Shown here piece by piece: positions 9,092 through 17,517 of a stretch of 64,000 nucleotides of DNA (within the stretch, counting starts at the first letter, position 1; every line of letters starts with the position of its first letter). The position numbers and the translations under genes are program-made. Origin of the DNA: Cyanobium sp. M30B3 (GTDB taxonomy: Bacteria > Cyanobacteriota > Cyanobacteriia > PCC-6307 > Cyanobiaceae). The stretch spans positions 2,946,465 to 3,010,464 of the forward strand of contig CP073761.1 in the NCBI GenBank assembly GCA_018399015.1. The letters are read 5' to 3'. A model generated the notes under the pieces. That model made no database searches. It was not told the DNA's origin and worked only from the letters and a program-made list of their open reading frames with translations.

Positions 9092-10410
9092 TTGGAAATC
9101 TGGGTTTTGTTGGTGTGCGGAAAGCTGCGGCGCGGAACAGGCTGCTGCAGAAAATCACAGAGCTGGCACCAGCCGTCGCCAGAAAAGATATCCATGACCA
9201 GAAAGTTCGGCTTTCCCTGAAAATAATCCAAGACAGCTTCATTGTGGGCACGATAGGCTTTCAGCCAGGCGGCCTGTGCTTCGGGGCTGCTGGTGGGATC
9301 GGCATGCTCCCCAAACATCCATGCTCGCATCGGTCGAACCCGCCGTTCCTTGTAATAGCGCAGGCAACTCTTCAGCCACTGCTGTTCATCACGAACCGTG
9401 AGCACAAAGCGGGCGTCGGGGAACGATGAGGCCAGTTGACGCCAGATACTGAAATAAGGATTGTCGCAGAAAGCGTCAAACAAATCCAGAGTTGGCAGCT
9501 GATAGTTTCCAGCTTCGATCAGCTCGATGAGGCCGCGGCCCTCATCTCCTCCATGCCAACTGGCCGAAGAATCGCCATGAATGGTGCGATAGCCAAGGGT
9601 CTTCAGTGCTCGGGCCAGGCTGCTGGTGCCGGTCTTGTGAAAACCAACGCCGAACACCTTGCCCGCATGGGCCCGTCCGGTGGTCGCCTTCACCGTGGCC
9701 AGACCACCCTTCAGTCGGCGCAGCAGCCGGCCAGCCCCAGCAAGCAGCGAAGCCCGCTCAGCCGCTCCCACCTGATCATGAAAGCGGCGGTAGTGGAGGA
9801 TCTTGGGTGTGGCCTCACTCTGGCTCCAGATTCGCACATATTTTTCGTATCGCACATTATACTCAGGCGGCAGCACATACAGCCTGAGATCACTGCTCCA
9901 CATCAATTCACGAAGGGTTGTCTGATCCTTGCTGAAGCCAGCCTCATGATAAGCACTGCTCCATGACTGGAGAAACTCCAGCGTACGCTCATTGCTGCGA
10001 TAGAGGATTACACCCCCATTCAGCTGTGGAAACGACTGCGGCAGAGCAATCTGCCATTGCTCCACATGGGTACGCCGGTTACGCGCGTGGGCGTGGGCCA
10101 TGGCGATATCAAAACGCTCCAGCAGCTCAAACAGATCCGTGATATCTTCAACAACCCTTGTGTCCGTATCGAGATAAAGCGTACGCTCAAATCTGGTACG
10201 GGGCAAATAATCTACCTTGGAGCGGCGATGGGGCGAGTCAATGATCTCGACCCTGTCGAACAATCCTGCTTCCAGCACATCCGGGGAATCGGTAAAGATA
10301 TCAACCTGCAGATTAGGCAACAACGCCTTCACCGACCGCGCCGACTGATTAGCCGCCGCGGCATAGGCCTCGCCAGCCGCAATATAAAGAACGCCACAGG
10401 ACGGTTGCAT
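9088..10410 (-). CDS. Two-domain glycosyltransferase-sulfotransferase fusion
   Basis: 440 residues with two unrelated catalytic folds. Residues about 1-215 look like a GT-A nucleotide-sugar transferase: GVLYIAAGEAYAA, the acidic metal-binding LYLDTDTRV (DxD) and FPQLNGGVILYRSN, as in putative nucleotide-diphospho-sugar transferases. Residues about 245-440 form a sulfotransferase: FGVGFHKTGTSSLARAL (PAPS loop), the FVLTVRDEQQWLKS motif and a late NFLVMDIFSGDGW, resembling the Sulfotransfer_4 type. The open frame is continuous from ATG 10410 with no sign of a frameshift at the junction. It could add a sugar and sulfate it, or sulfate a neighbouring residue. It lies between two glycosyltransferases and two sulfotransferases. 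Confidence 0.8.
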   Translation of the reverse strand: MQPSCGVLYIAAGEAYAAAANQSARSVKALLPNLQVDIFTDSPDVLEAGLFDRVEIIDSPHRRSKVDYLPRTRFERTLYLDTDTRVVEDITDLFELLERFDIAMAHAHARNRRTHVEQWQIALPQSFPQLNGGVILYRSNERTLEFLQSWSSAYHEAGFSKDQTTLRELMWSSDLRLYVLPPEYNVRYEKYVRIWSQSEATPKILHYRRFHDQVGAAERASLLAGAGRLLRRLKGGLATVKATTGRAHAGKVFGVGFHKTGTSSLARALKTLGYRTIHGDSSASWHGGDEGRGLIELIEAGNYQLPTLDLFDAFCDNPYFSIWRQLASSFPDARFVLTVRDEQQWLKSCLRYYKERRVRPMRAWMFGEHADPTSSPEAQAAWLKAYRAHNEAVLDYFQGKPNFLVMDIFSGDGWCQLCDFLQQPVPRRSFPHTNKTQISK

Positions 10411-10507
10411 CTGTTCCGCGGGCTCACAATTGCCGGAATCTAGCAGGGCCGAACCGGGCTGATCCCCCAGCCCCCCCCCGGCTCCTCAAAGGATGGCGGC
10501 GTGGCTC

Positions 10508-11344
10508 TCATAGCGAATCTCGAAAGCGTTGAGGAATGCGAATCACCGGATCACCAGGAATCATGGCCGGCTTGTTGAGCGCGTAGAACTTGCGAATCCA
10601 GGATTGGCGAAAGCGCGCCCTCGGCAGGTAGGCATCTCCATCCAGGGGCGAGGCATTGGTGATGATGTCAAACAGGCGTGCACGCCTATCGAGGTGACCG
10701 CCCCAGCCTGTACGCAGACGATCACGGTCGCCGGTTTTCTCGCCGGATCGGCCCAAATCAATCATGCCGCAATGAAAGAGATAAAGATTGGGGTCAATTC
10801 GGTAGTTGTGCCGCTTGACGCGATGCATGCCTGATCCCCAGATCAATGGTCTCGTGGTGACCACTGGCTTGGTATAGCGAGAAGACACATGGGCATAGCT
10901 GCGTTGCTGCAGAAAAAGACGACCCGGATCCAGGGGGCCCTCCTGATCCAGATGCTGGCCGACATCCAGGCCAAGCCCTGAAACAGCAGGCCAGCGGCGG
11001 GGCAGCTGCGATAGATACTGATGGAGATTCAAGCCCGTATTGGGATCAACCACCAGATACTCATCCACATCCGTAGCAATACAGATGTCAAAATAATGAT
11101 AAAGACCAGCTGCAATGCTGGACATCACTCGCGCCCGTCGACGCATCGCCGGAACCCGGGGCAGCGGCTTGAAGGGGAGCCGCAACACATTGATGTCTCC
11201 AGCATCAGGCGGAAGCTGCTGATCATGCCCATCCAGCACCACAAACAGCTGCTTTCGCCCAAAAGCCGAGCCGTAATGGGCAATCCACTTCGCCAGAAAA
11301 AGCGGATCATTGCGAACGGTCGTCAAAGCACAGATGTCCGCCAT
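10508..11344 (-). CDS. Glycosyltransferase family 2-like protein (Glyco_tranf_2_4 type)
   Basis: 278 residues. The N terminus ICALTTVRNDPLFLAKWIAHY, then FVVLDGHD and the acidic DVDEYLVVD motif, match the Glyco_tranf_2_4/GT92-like group that build polysaccharides in many envelope clusters. The start chosen is ATG 11344 because it gives the canonical short N terminus; upstream ATGs at 11386 and 11395 would overlap the preceding gene. The gene is less GC-rich than the genome average, as are its neighbours from about 8400 to 11400. Sugar donor and acceptor are unknown. Confidence 0.8.
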   Translation of the reverse strand: MADICALTTVRNDPLFLAKWIAHYGSAFGRKQLFVVLDGHDQQLPPDAGDINVLRLPFKPLPRVPAMRRRARVMSSIAAGLYHYFDICIATDVDEYLVVDPNTGLNLHQYLSQLPRRWPAVSGLGLDVGQHLDQEGPLDPGRLFLQQRSYAHVSSRYTKPVVTTRPLIWGSGMHRVKRHNYRIDPNLYLFHCGMIDLGRSGEKTGDRDRLRTGWGGHLDRRARLFDIITNASPLDGDAYLPRARFRQSWIRKFYALNKPAMIPGDPVIRIPQRFRDSL

Positions 11345-11363
11345 TGCCGTCTTCGTTGATGAG

Positions 11364-12554
11364 TCAGAAAGTCTGTATCCGGCCATCAGAGGCAACAGCT
11401 TGCGCCATCACCTCCTCGACCCGTTGATAGAGGTTGCGGAAATCAAGCTCAGCCTCTGCAACAACCCGTGCATGCTCCCCCATGCAGCGGGTGCCGACTG
11501 GATCTGAAAGCAGGGCATCCAGGGCTTCAACAGTGCCTGCGAGGTCGCGCTCAGCCACCAGATAACCGGATCGTCCGTGCTCCACCACATCCGGAATGCC
11601 GGCATGCCGGGACGAGAGAATGGCGGCACCACAGGCCATCGCTTCCTGGATCACGCTGGGCATGCCCTCCGTCTCTCCATCCTGGCCCGTCACGGCATGC
11701 AAGGCAAAAATATCGGCAGTGGCAAGCAGGTCACGCAACTGCCCATGGGATTGCCAACCATGAAACACAATCCGCCCGCAGGCGCTGGAGCGCGCTGCCA
11801 GCCGCCGACAGGCTCGATGCAGGGGGCCCTGGCCCACCAGATGCAAGCTGGCATGCGGATGCCTGGCGGAGAGCCGCAAAAAGCTCTGGATCACCAGCAG
11901 CGGTGACTTTTTCTCCACAAAACGGCCGGCAAAAACAATCATGCCGGGCTTCTTATCGGCTGGCCGAAACTGTTCGGTATCCACCCCACTGGGGATCACA
12001 TGCAGATTGGGATGCACCAGGCCAACCCCTGCAAGATTACGCGCCAGATATGAGGACACACAGAACACACCGGCCAGCTGGGGCATCATGCGCCGATAGC
12101 CGCTCAGCCGCCAACGACTGCGCAGATACTTGCTGGCATCCCGTCCTCGGAAATAACTGAACAACGGCACACCCAGCTGGCGGGCCAACGGCCACAGCAA
12201 CACGGCCTGGGAGCCGAACTCAGCCAGAATCACATCCACCGACTGATCCCGTAGAAACGCCAGCAGCTGCTGGCGATTTTGGCCGTAGGGCACCAGGGGA
12301 GACCGGTAGCGTCTCCAGTTGCGCCAGAGATGCCATGGGCTGAGCAGCAGGTCGGAGGGGCAAGCGCGCAGCGCCGCCCAGCGCGAAAACAGCGGCCGCT
12401 CCGGCCCTTCGGCACGATCACACTGGCGCCAGCAGACCACCACCGTGCGGCCTCCGCCCAGCAGACGCACATGCCGCAGCACAAAGGTTTCGCTCCGGCG
12501 CGGGAAACGACTCGTGGCGATGCCGATCCGCAAGGGGGAAAGCGACGGCGCCAT
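11364..12554 (-). CDS. Glycosyltransferase family 4 (GT-B)
   Basis: 396 residues. A retaining GT-B enzyme: the C-terminal half has IPSGVDTEQF, IVFAGRFVEKKSP, VGQGPL, FHGWQSH and the donor-binding EGMPSVIQEAMACG motif with its E-x7-E pattern, then GIPDVVEHG. The N-terminal half (RIGIATSRFPRRSETFVLRH) is typical of polysaccharide GT4 enzymes. ATG 12554 shares one base with the acyltransferase stop (TGATG); the open frame upstream of it is only the shadow of that gene. Probably cytoplasmic, working on a lipid-linked or lipid A acceptor. Confidence 0.9.
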   Translation of the reverse strand: MAPSLSPLRIGIATSRFPRRSETFVLRHVRLLGGGRTVVVCWRQCDRAEGPERPLFSRWAALRACPSDLLLSPWHLWRNWRRYRSPLVPYGQNRQQLLAFLRDQSVDVILAEFGSQAVLLWPLARQLGVPLFSYFRGRDASKYLRSRWRLSGYRRMMPQLAGVFCVSSYLARNLAGVGLVHPNLHVIPSGVDTEQFRPADKKPGMIVFAGRFVEKKSPLLVIQSFLRLSARHPHASLHLVGQGPLHRACRRLAARSSACGRIVFHGWQSHGQLRDLLATADIFALHAVTGQDGETEGMPSVIQEAMACGAAILSSRHAGIPDVVEHGRSGYLVAERDLAGTVEALDALLSDPVGTRCMGEHARVVAEAELDFRNLYQRVEEVMAQAVASDGRIQTF

Positions 12555-13228
12555 CAAGCCAGTTCCCGTGGGGCGGCAAGACCATCCAGGGCTTGCCTGA
12601 GCCGCTCTGCTTTCGCCGCACAACCCGCCGGACCGGCCAGATCCAGTGGCGCCCCGAGGATCAGGCGATGGCAACCGAAGGGCAGGGGCACGATCGTGCG
12701 GTCCCAGGACCTGAGCCGCCGCATCCGTGACGCCATGAACGCCACGGGCACCACCCTGCAGGCCGACTGTTCGGCCAGACGGATTACGCCCGGCTTGATG
12801 GTGCCCGCCGGCCCCTTCGGACCGTCGGGGGTGATGCACGCCGAGGCCGGCGATGCCAGCCATGTCAGCAGTTGGCGATAGGCCCTGGCACCACCGCGGC
12901 TCGACGACCCGCTCACCAGCGTGATGCCGCGCAGGCGGGCCGCCACTCCCACGATCTGGGCATCGCGATGCAGGCTCAGCAGTGCGGCCACGGGCCGTCG
13001 CTCATAGCGCCGCAACAGGGGCACAAAGAACACATGCCGGTGCCAGAGGGCGTAGATCACGGCCACGCGCTGTTCGCGCACCAGGCGATCAACCTCCGGG
13101 TGAACCTGAACCCGGATCCTGGAGGTGCGCAGCACCAGCTCACCATAAAGGTTGAGCACAACCCCGGCCAGACTGGCCAGCAGCGGGTTGTTGAACAGCT
13201 TGCGCTTCCTACCCAAGACCTCAACCAA
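12554..13228 (-). CDS. DUF374/LPLAT-like acyltransferase
   Basis: About 224 residues. DUF374 proteins belong to the lysophospholipid acyltransferase superfamily and are often found beside lpxK and kdtA in other Gram-negatives. The acyltransferase-like motifs are ALWHRHVFFVPLL, LSLHRDAQIVG, the GSSSRGG loop and ITPDGPKGP. An N-terminal hydrophobic stretch (SLAGVVLNLYGELVL) suggests membrane association. It is the first gene of the run that ends in lpxK-lpxB-msbA-like, so secondary acylation of lipid A is a reasonable inference. The start is a TTG at 13228, and is uncertain because no ATG or GTG lies nearby. Confidence 0.82.
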   Translation of the reverse strand: MVEVLGRKRKLFNNPLLASLAGVVLNLYGELVLRTSRIRVQVHPEVDRLVREQRVAVIYALWHRHVFFVPLLRRYERRPVAALLSLHRDAQIVGVAARLRGITLVSGSSSRGGARAYRQLLTWLASPASACITPDGPKGPAGTIKPGVIRLAEQSACRVVPVAFMASRMRRLRSWDRTIVPLPFGCHRLILGAPLDLAGPAGCAAKAERLRQALDGLAAPRELA

Positions 13229-13272
13229 CAGCAGGGGTGATCAAATCACAACCCCCGACGGGATGGCCGGGC

Positions 13273-13473
13273 TCAGGCGGAACCCACGCCGGTGTAGGCG
13301 CCGTAGAAGAACAGGCCCACCACGAAGATCACGGCCATGCCACCGGCGGTGGCCACCAGCCAGAGGGGAAGTACGCCCTCGGTCCAGCGGGAACGCCAGG
13401 CCACGGCGGGGCGACCATCGGGCAGCCGGTCGGGAATGCGACCGTCAGGCAGGGAGGATTTCTTGCCGCTCAT
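13273..13473 (-). CDS. psbJ: Photosystem II protein J
   Basis: 66-residue single-pass thylakoid membrane protein near cytochrome b559 that affects plastoquinone exchange and PSII assembly. The C-terminal part [19 protein letters not shown], then [13 protein letters not shown], is the conserved PsbJ helix and tail. The N-terminal extension of about 25 polar residues is longer than in the usual 39-40 residue protein, as in several picocyanobacteria; the ATG at 13473 is the only ATG. Last gene of psbEFLJ, 13 bases after psbL. Confidence 0.95.
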   Translation of the reverse strand: MSGKKSSLPDGRIPDRLPDGRPAVAWRSRWTEGVLPLWLVATAGGMAVIFVVGLFFYGAYTGVGSA

Positions 13474-13486
13474 CGGGTACTCCGGA

Positions 13487-13612
13487 TCAGTTGAAGAAGT
13501 AGCTGGTGAACAGCACGCCGGTGACGAACACCAGCAGCAGGCCCAGGTAGAGGCTGGTGCGGTTCAGCTCGACCGGCAGGTTGTTGGGATTCGGATTGCG
13601 TTGCAGACCCAT
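13487..13612 (-). CDS. psbL: Photosystem II protein L
   Basis: 41 residues. Small PSII core protein needed at the acceptor side and the dimer interface. Translation from ATG 13612 gives [20 protein letters not shown] and a single helix [21 protein letters not shown], which matches PsbL almost residue for residue. It lies five bases after psbF and 13 before psbJ in the classical order psbE-F-L-J. Confidence 0.96.
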   Translation of the reverse strand: MGLQRNPNPNNLPVELNRTSLYLGLLLVFVTGVLFTSYFFN

Positions 13613-13617
13613 GGCAC

Positions 13618-13755
13618 TCAGCGACGAATGAACTGCATGGCGGCCAGGGCTCCCAGGAAGAACACCGTGGGGATGCCGAGGGCGTGGACCGAGAGCCAGC
13701 GCACCGTGAAGATCGGGTAGTTGCGCGGCGTGGTGGAGACGGGGGACTGGGTCAT
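13618..13755 (-). CDS. psbF: Cytochrome b559 beta subunit
   Basis: 45 residues, read from ATG 13755. The sequence [20 protein letters not shown] is followed by [20 protein letters not shown] and the basic end QFIRR. The histidine in LSVHALG supplies one axial ligand of the b559 haem; the other comes from PsbE just upstream. Length and sequence are standard. It is the second gene of the psbEFLJ operon, three bases after psbE. Confidence 0.96.
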   Translation of the reverse strand: MTQSPVSTTPRNYPIFTVRWLSVHALGIPTVFFLGALAAMQFIRR

Positions 13756-13758
13756 GGC

Positions 13759-14007
13759 TTATTGCAGGCGCAGATCGAGTTGACTCTTGCCCTCGTAGCG
13801 CTGGCTCACAACCGGAGCCTTGGCTTCGTTGGCCTGGAAGTAGGCGTCGGGGCGAGGCGTGCCGAAGGCGTCGTAGGCCAGGCCGGTGGACACGAACAGG
13901 AACCCAGCCAGGAAGATCGCAGGCAGGGTGACCGCATGGATCACCCAGTAGCGAATGCTGGTGATGATTTCGAAGAACGGGCGTTCCCCGGTTGAGCCGG
14001 CAGCCAT
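13759..14007 (-). CDS. psbE: Cytochrome b559 alpha subunit
   Basis: 82 residues. Together with PsbF it binds the b559 haem in PSII and is needed for reaction-centre assembly and photoprotective electron flow. The membrane helix contains the haem ligand in [14 protein letters not shown], followed by [14 protein letters not shown] and the lumenal tail with PRPDAYF. First gene of psbEFLJ; a TAGGAT box at 14036-14031 on this strand could be its -10 element but no clear -35 is seen. Ycf48 and RubA, both PSII biogenesis factors, are encoded just upstream in the same direction. Confidence 0.97.
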   Translation of the reverse strand: MAAGSTGERPFFEIITSIRYWVIHAVTLPAIFLAGFLFVSTGLAYDAFGTPRPDAYFQANEAKAPVVSQRYEGKSQLDLRLQ

Positions 14008-14127
14008 AGCGACAAGCGTTCAGCCCAGAGATCCTAGGGGTCGACTCGGGCGGGCCGGGAGCAGGCTGCGGGCTTGGTTACAGAAGTTGGTGGGGGTGGC
14101 CCTTGGGGACCCCAGGGGGCCCGCCGC

Positions 14128-15159
14128 TCAGCCCACCCAGCGCAGCAGGGAACCCCGTTCGCCGAGCACGAAGCCCTTGCCGTCGTCGGTGAACACGATG
14201 CGGGTGAAGTTGGACGGCTGCTGCTCAGCCACCGGATCCCGGCGCCAGGTCTGGCCGCCATCGCCGCTGCTGAGCAGGGTGCCGCTACCGCCACCGGTCC
14301 AGATCGTGCCCCGGGGGTCCCAGGCCATGTCGAGATAGCCGTAGCCGTTGGTGATCGGGATGATCGCCTTGCTCCACTGGTCGGGATCGGCGCGATCGGG
14401 GTTGAAGCGCAGCTGGGCGCCGCGGGCCAGCATCCACAGGGCGCCGTCGGGCTGGAAGCCGATGGTCTGGAGCCGCTGGCTGCTCACCCGCTGGTGCAGT
14501 TGCCAGGTGGGCTGGCCCGGATCCCAGGTGGAAAAGAAATTGCCGAGGCCGCTCACACTCACGTAGCGCCCGTCCGGGCTGCGGCGCAGCTCGCGCACGG
14601 CGCCGGCGGCGTCCTCGAGCCGGGCCTGCCAGCTGTTGCCGCCGTCGCTGGTCTGATACACCGCGCCCACGTTCGTGGCCAGTTCGGCGCTGGAGCGGCC
14701 CAGGGCCGTGATCAGGTAGGGCTCGCCGGGCAGCTTGGTGTCGAGAAACAGGCGGCTCCAGTTCTGGCCGCCGTCGGTGCTGTGCAGCAGCAGGCCGGGC
14801 TGGCCGGCAATCCAGCCCTCCTGGCCGGAGAAGGCAATGCTGATCAGGCGGAAGTTCTCCTCCTCCGGCAGGTCGAGGGCCCGCTCCGCCCAGCTGGCGC
14901 CCCCGTCGTCGGTTTCCAGGATCAGGCGATTGCTGCCCACCAGAAAGCCATGGCGGTCGTCGGTGAAGGCCACCGCCAGCGGGTTCGCCTTGGTGGCCAG
15001 GGGCACGGGCTGCCAGGGGCTGTCGGCGCTGCTGGCCAGACCGGTGGTGACGCAGCCCCCCAGGCCGAAGCCCAGGGCCAGCACGAGCATCAGGCTGAGC
15101 AGGGGGGAGAGCAGGCGCCCGAGGGGACCGGCGCGGCGTGAGGCAGAGGGGGCGGGCAT
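14128..15159 (-). CDS. ycf48: Photosystem II stability/assembly factor Ycf48-like lipoprotein
   Basis: 343 residues. Ycf48 binds the D1 precursor and early PSII intermediates on the lumenal side. The N terminus is a lipoprotein signal: a basic start, a hydrophobic core LLSLMLVLALGFGLG and the lipobox cysteine in LGGC. The rest is a seven-bladed propeller with repeated blocks of the type FTDDRHGFLVGSN, TDDGGASW, AGQPGLLLHSTDGGQNW and GGGSGTLLSSGDGGQTW. ATG 15159 is used, two bases after the rubA stop. A strong hairpin without a T-run at about 14097-14121 separates it from psbE. Confidence 0.95.
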   Translation of the reverse strand: MPAPSASRRAGPLGRLLSPLLSLMLVLALGFGLGGCVTTGLASSADSPWQPVPLATKANPLAVAFTDDRHGFLVGSNRLILETDDGGASWAERALDLPEEENFRLISIAFSGQEGWIAGQPGLLLHSTDGGQNWSRLFLDTKLPGEPYLITALGRSSAELATNVGAVYQTSDGGNSWQARLEDAAGAVRELRRSPDGRYVSVSGLGNFFSTWDPGQPTWQLHQRVSSQRLQTIGFQPDGALWMLARGAQLRFNPDRADPDQWSKAIIPITNGYGYLDMAWDPRGTIWTGGGSGTLLSSGDGGQTWRRDPVAEQQPSNFTRIVFTDDGKGFVLGERGSLLRWVG

Positions 15160-15161
15160 CG

Positions 15162-15617
15162 TCAACGCAGGGAATAGAGGGAGAGGAAGAAGGCGAAGGC
15201 GAGGGCGAAGCCGCCGAAGATCAGCACATTCTTCTGGCCGGGGGTGAGCCGGTTCACCCCCAGGCCGAAGTTGAGGTTCTCCTCGAAGCCGCTGGGCTTG
15301 TCGCGGGGGCCGATGTCCTGGAAGGCCCCCATCTTGCTGCGGCACACGGGGCAGCGGAAGCTGGCGGGGTCCAGCTCCAGGAAGGGGGTGCCCGGATCGA
15401 TGCCCACCTTCTTCACCCCTTCAGCAGGGTCGTACACATAGCCGCAGCTGCGGCACTCGAAGCGGTGCTGGGCGGGATCCACCTCCTCCTCCAGCGCAGC
15501 CTGCTCAACGGTGGGCGCCAGCTCAGGGGCAGACTGGTCCTCAGGGGTGGACTGATCCTCAGGGGTGGACTGATCCTCAGGGGGCTTGGCTTCGGCACGG
15601 GGGCTGTCGCTGCTCAT
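15162..15617 (-). CDS. rubA: Membrane-anchored rubredoxin (RubA)
   Basis: 151 residues. RubA is a thylakoid-bound rubredoxin required for photosystem assembly in cyanobacteria and algae. The iron-binding domain has the two CxxC pairs: FECRSCGYVYDPAEG (about residues 54-68) and FRCPVCRSKMGAF (about 88-100). A C-terminal helix, NVLIFGGFALAFAFFLSLYSL, anchors it. The N-terminal acidic tail contains a repeated PEDQST unit. ATG 15617 is chosen; the upstream frame is not conserved in composition. The order rubA-ycf48-psbEFLJ is conserved in cyanobacteria. Confidence 0.95.
   Translation of the reverse strand: MSSDSPRAEAKPPEDQSTPEDQSTPEDQSAPELAPTVEQAALEEEVDPAQHRFECRSCGYVYDPAEGVKKVGIDPGTPFLELDPASFRCPVCRSKMGAFQDIGPRDKPSGFEENLNFGLGVNRLTPGQKNVLIFGGFALAFAFFLSLYSLR
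15538..15583. repeat. 18-bp tandem repeat inside rubA
   Basis: Two exact copies of an 18-base unit (TCCTCAGGGGTGGACTGA on the plus strand) at 15538-15555 and 15556-15573, then a partial third copy. It encodes the repeated PEDQST hexapeptide in the flexible N-terminal tail of RubA and stays in frame. Confidence 0.9.
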
Positions 15618-15727
15618 GCCAGAACCGCGTAGGGCGCCTGAACTGTATCCAGCACACGCCGTATCCAGCACACGCCGCCCCACGACAGCAGGTGGATGCC
15701 AGACTGGCCCCCAGGTAGGCCTGCACC

Positions 15728-16090
15728 ATGTTTGCGCTCTCCGGCTACGACGCCTTCCTCGGCTTCCTGCTGATCTCAGCGGCGGTGCCGGTGCTGGCGC
15801 TCGTGGCCAACAAGCTGCTCTCCCCGAAGAGCCGCCGCGGCGAGCGGGAACTCACCTATGAATCCGGGATGGAGCCGATCGGCGGCGCCTGGATTCAATT
15901 CAACATCCGCTACTACATGTTTGCCCTGGTCTTCGTCATCTTCGATGTGGAGACCGTGTTCCTCTATCCCTGGGCCGTGGCCTTCCACCGGCTGGGGCTG
16001 CTGGCCTTCATCGAGGCGCTTGTGTTCATCGCCATCCTGGTGGTGGCCCTGGCCTATGCCTGGCGCAAGGGCGCCCTGGAATGGAGCTGA
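15728..16090 (+). CDS. ndhC: NAD(P)H-quinone oxidoreductase subunit 3
   Basis: 120 residues, three membrane helices. NdhC is a membrane subunit of the thylakoid NDH-1 complex that drives cyclic electron flow and respiration. Recognisable segments: a first helix with [19 protein letters not shown], the conserved loop [15 protein letters not shown], then [20 protein letters not shown] and a third helix [19 protein letters not shown]. First gene of ndhC-K-J. Confidence 0.97.
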   Translation: MFALSGYDAFLGFLLISAAVPVLALVANKLLSPKSRRGERELTYESGMEPIGGAWIQFNIRYYMFALVFVIFDVETVFLYPWAVAFHRLGLLAFIEALVFIAILVVALAYAWRKGALEWS

Positions 16091-16153
16091 GCTCCCACCG
16101 CCTCACCGCCACCTCACCCCGCCACCTGCCCGTTTCGCCGCTGCGCCGAACCG

Positions 16154-16897
16154 ATGACGTCCTCCCCCCCCTCCATCGACGCTCTTCGCGATCTGCGTGC
16201 CGCCAGCTGCGGCCCGGTGGGGTCGCCCCAGGTCACGGCGGACCTGTCCGAGAATGTGATCCTCACCACCCTCGACGACCTGCACAACTGGTCGCGGCTC
16301 TCCAGCCTGTGGCCGCTGCTCTACGGCACCGCCTGCTGCTTCATCGAGTTTGCGGCGCTGATCGGCTCCCGCTTCGACTTTGACCGCTTCGGCCTGGTAC
16401 CCCGCTCCAGCCCGCGCCAGGCCGACCTGCTGATCGTGGCCGGCACCGTGACCATGAAGATGGCCCCGGCCCTGGTGCGGCTCTATGAGCAGATGCCGGA
16501 GCCCAAGTACGTGATCGCCATGGGCGCCTGCACGATCACCGGCGGCATGTTCTCGGCCGACTCCACCACCGCCGTGCGCGGTGTGGACAAGCTGATCCCG
16601 GTGGACCTGTATCTGCCGGGCTGCCCGCCGCGGCCCGAGGCGATCTTCGATGCGGTGATCAAGCTGCGCAAGAAGGTGGGCAATGAGGCCCTGGCCGAGC
16701 GGGGAAACCTGCAGCAGACCCACCGCTACTGCACGGTGAGCCACCGGATGAAGGCGGTGGAGCCGATCGTGGATGGCCGCTACCTGCAGGCCGAAACCCA
16801 GAAGGCCGCCCTGGCCGCCGCCGCCGAACTGCCCCTCGGAGCCCTGGCCGATGGGCGGCAGGCCGCCGTGGCACCGGCCTCCGGCGCCAGCTCCTGA
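16154..16897 (+). CDS. ndhK: NAD(P)H-quinone oxidoreductase subunit K
   Basis: 247 residues. Peripheral-arm NDH-1 subunit that holds the terminal N2-type 4Fe-4S cluster near the plastoquinone site. Cluster ligands are visible in [12 protein letters not shown] (adjacent cysteines), [10 protein letters not shown] and [12 protein letters not shown]. The alanine-rich C-terminal tail is variable in the family. ATG 16154 lies 63 bases after ndhC. Confidence 0.97.
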   Translation: MTSSPPSIDALRDLRAASCGPVGSPQVTADLSENVILTTLDDLHNWSRLSSLWPLLYGTACCFIEFAALIGSRFDFDRFGLVPRSSPRQADLLIVAGTVTMKMAPALVRLYEQMPEPKYVIAMGACTITGGMFSADSTTAVRGVDKLIPVDLYLPGCPPRPEAIFDAVIKLRKKVGNEALAERGNLQQTHRYCTVSHRMKAVEPIVDGRYLQAETQKAALAAAAELPLGALADGRQAAVAPASGASS

Positions 16898-16931
16898 TCC
16901 CCTCCTGCCCGATCCCCTCCTGAACCCTGCG

Positions 16932-17495
16932 ATGCCTGCGGACACCCCCCAAGCCAGCGGCGAGGCGATCGCCACCCAGGCCCCCGGCGCCGTGAGCCAG
17001 TGGCTCACCAGCCAGGGCTTCGACCATGAGCTGCTGCCCCCGGACCACCTGGGGGTGGAGGTGATTGCGGTGGAGCCGGCCTTCCTGCCCCTGCTGGCCA
17101 CCGCCCTCAAGGCCCATGGCTTTGATTACCTGCAGTGCCAGGGGGGGTATGACGAAGGCCCCGGTGGCCGCCTGGTGAGCTTCTACCACCTGGTGAAGCT
17201 GGGCTGCCTGGCTGATCAGAGCGAAGCCGTGGCCCATCTGCCGGCCGAGGTGAAGCCCGAAGAGGTGCGGCTCAAGGTGTTCCTGGATCGCGACGGCGAT
17301 CTCAGCATCCCCAGCCTCTACGGCCTGTTCCGCGGCGCCGACTGGCAGGAGCGCGAAACCTTCGACATGTTCGGCATCCGCTACGAGGGCCATCCCCATC
17401 CCAAGCGGCTGCTGATGCCGGAGGACTGGAAGGGCTGGCCGCTGCGCAAGGACTATGTGCAGCCCGATTTCTACGAGATGCAGGACGCCTACTGA
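16932..17495 (+). CDS. ndhJ: NAD(P)H-quinone oxidoreductase subunit J
   Basis: 187 residues, related to the 30-kDa (NuoC) subunit of complex I; part of the NDH-1 peripheral arm. The family signature is [19 protein letters not shown] followed by [17 protein letters not shown] and ending [14 protein letters not shown] 16932 is used; the frame upstream is the shadow of ndhK. The last codons and stop lie in a duplicated 16-base unit. Confidence 0.96.
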   Translation: MPADTPQASGEAIATQAPGAVSQWLTSQGFDHELLPPDHLGVEVIAVEPAFLPLLATALKAHGFDYLQCQGGYDEGPGGRLVSFYHLVKLGCLADQSEAVAHLPAEVKPEEVRLKVFLDRDGDLSIPSLYGLFRGADWQERETFDMFGIRYEGHPHPKRLLMPEDWKGWPLRKDYVQPDFYEMQDAY

Positions 17496-17511
17496 GCAGG
17501 ACGCCTACTGA
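17480..17511. repeat. 16-bp tandem duplication over the ndhJ stop codon
   Basis: The unit GCAGGACGCCTACTGA occurs twice back to back (17480-17495 and 17496-17511). The first copy supplies the last ndhJ codons and stop; the second lies just after it. Looks like a recent replication-slippage event. Confidence 0.92.
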
Positions 17512-17517
17512 GCGGCC

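Noticed and set aside
14097..14121. Intrinsic terminator between ycf48 and psbE
   Set aside because: A strong GC-rich inverted repeat is present but without a T-run; left as a hairpin of unknown role.
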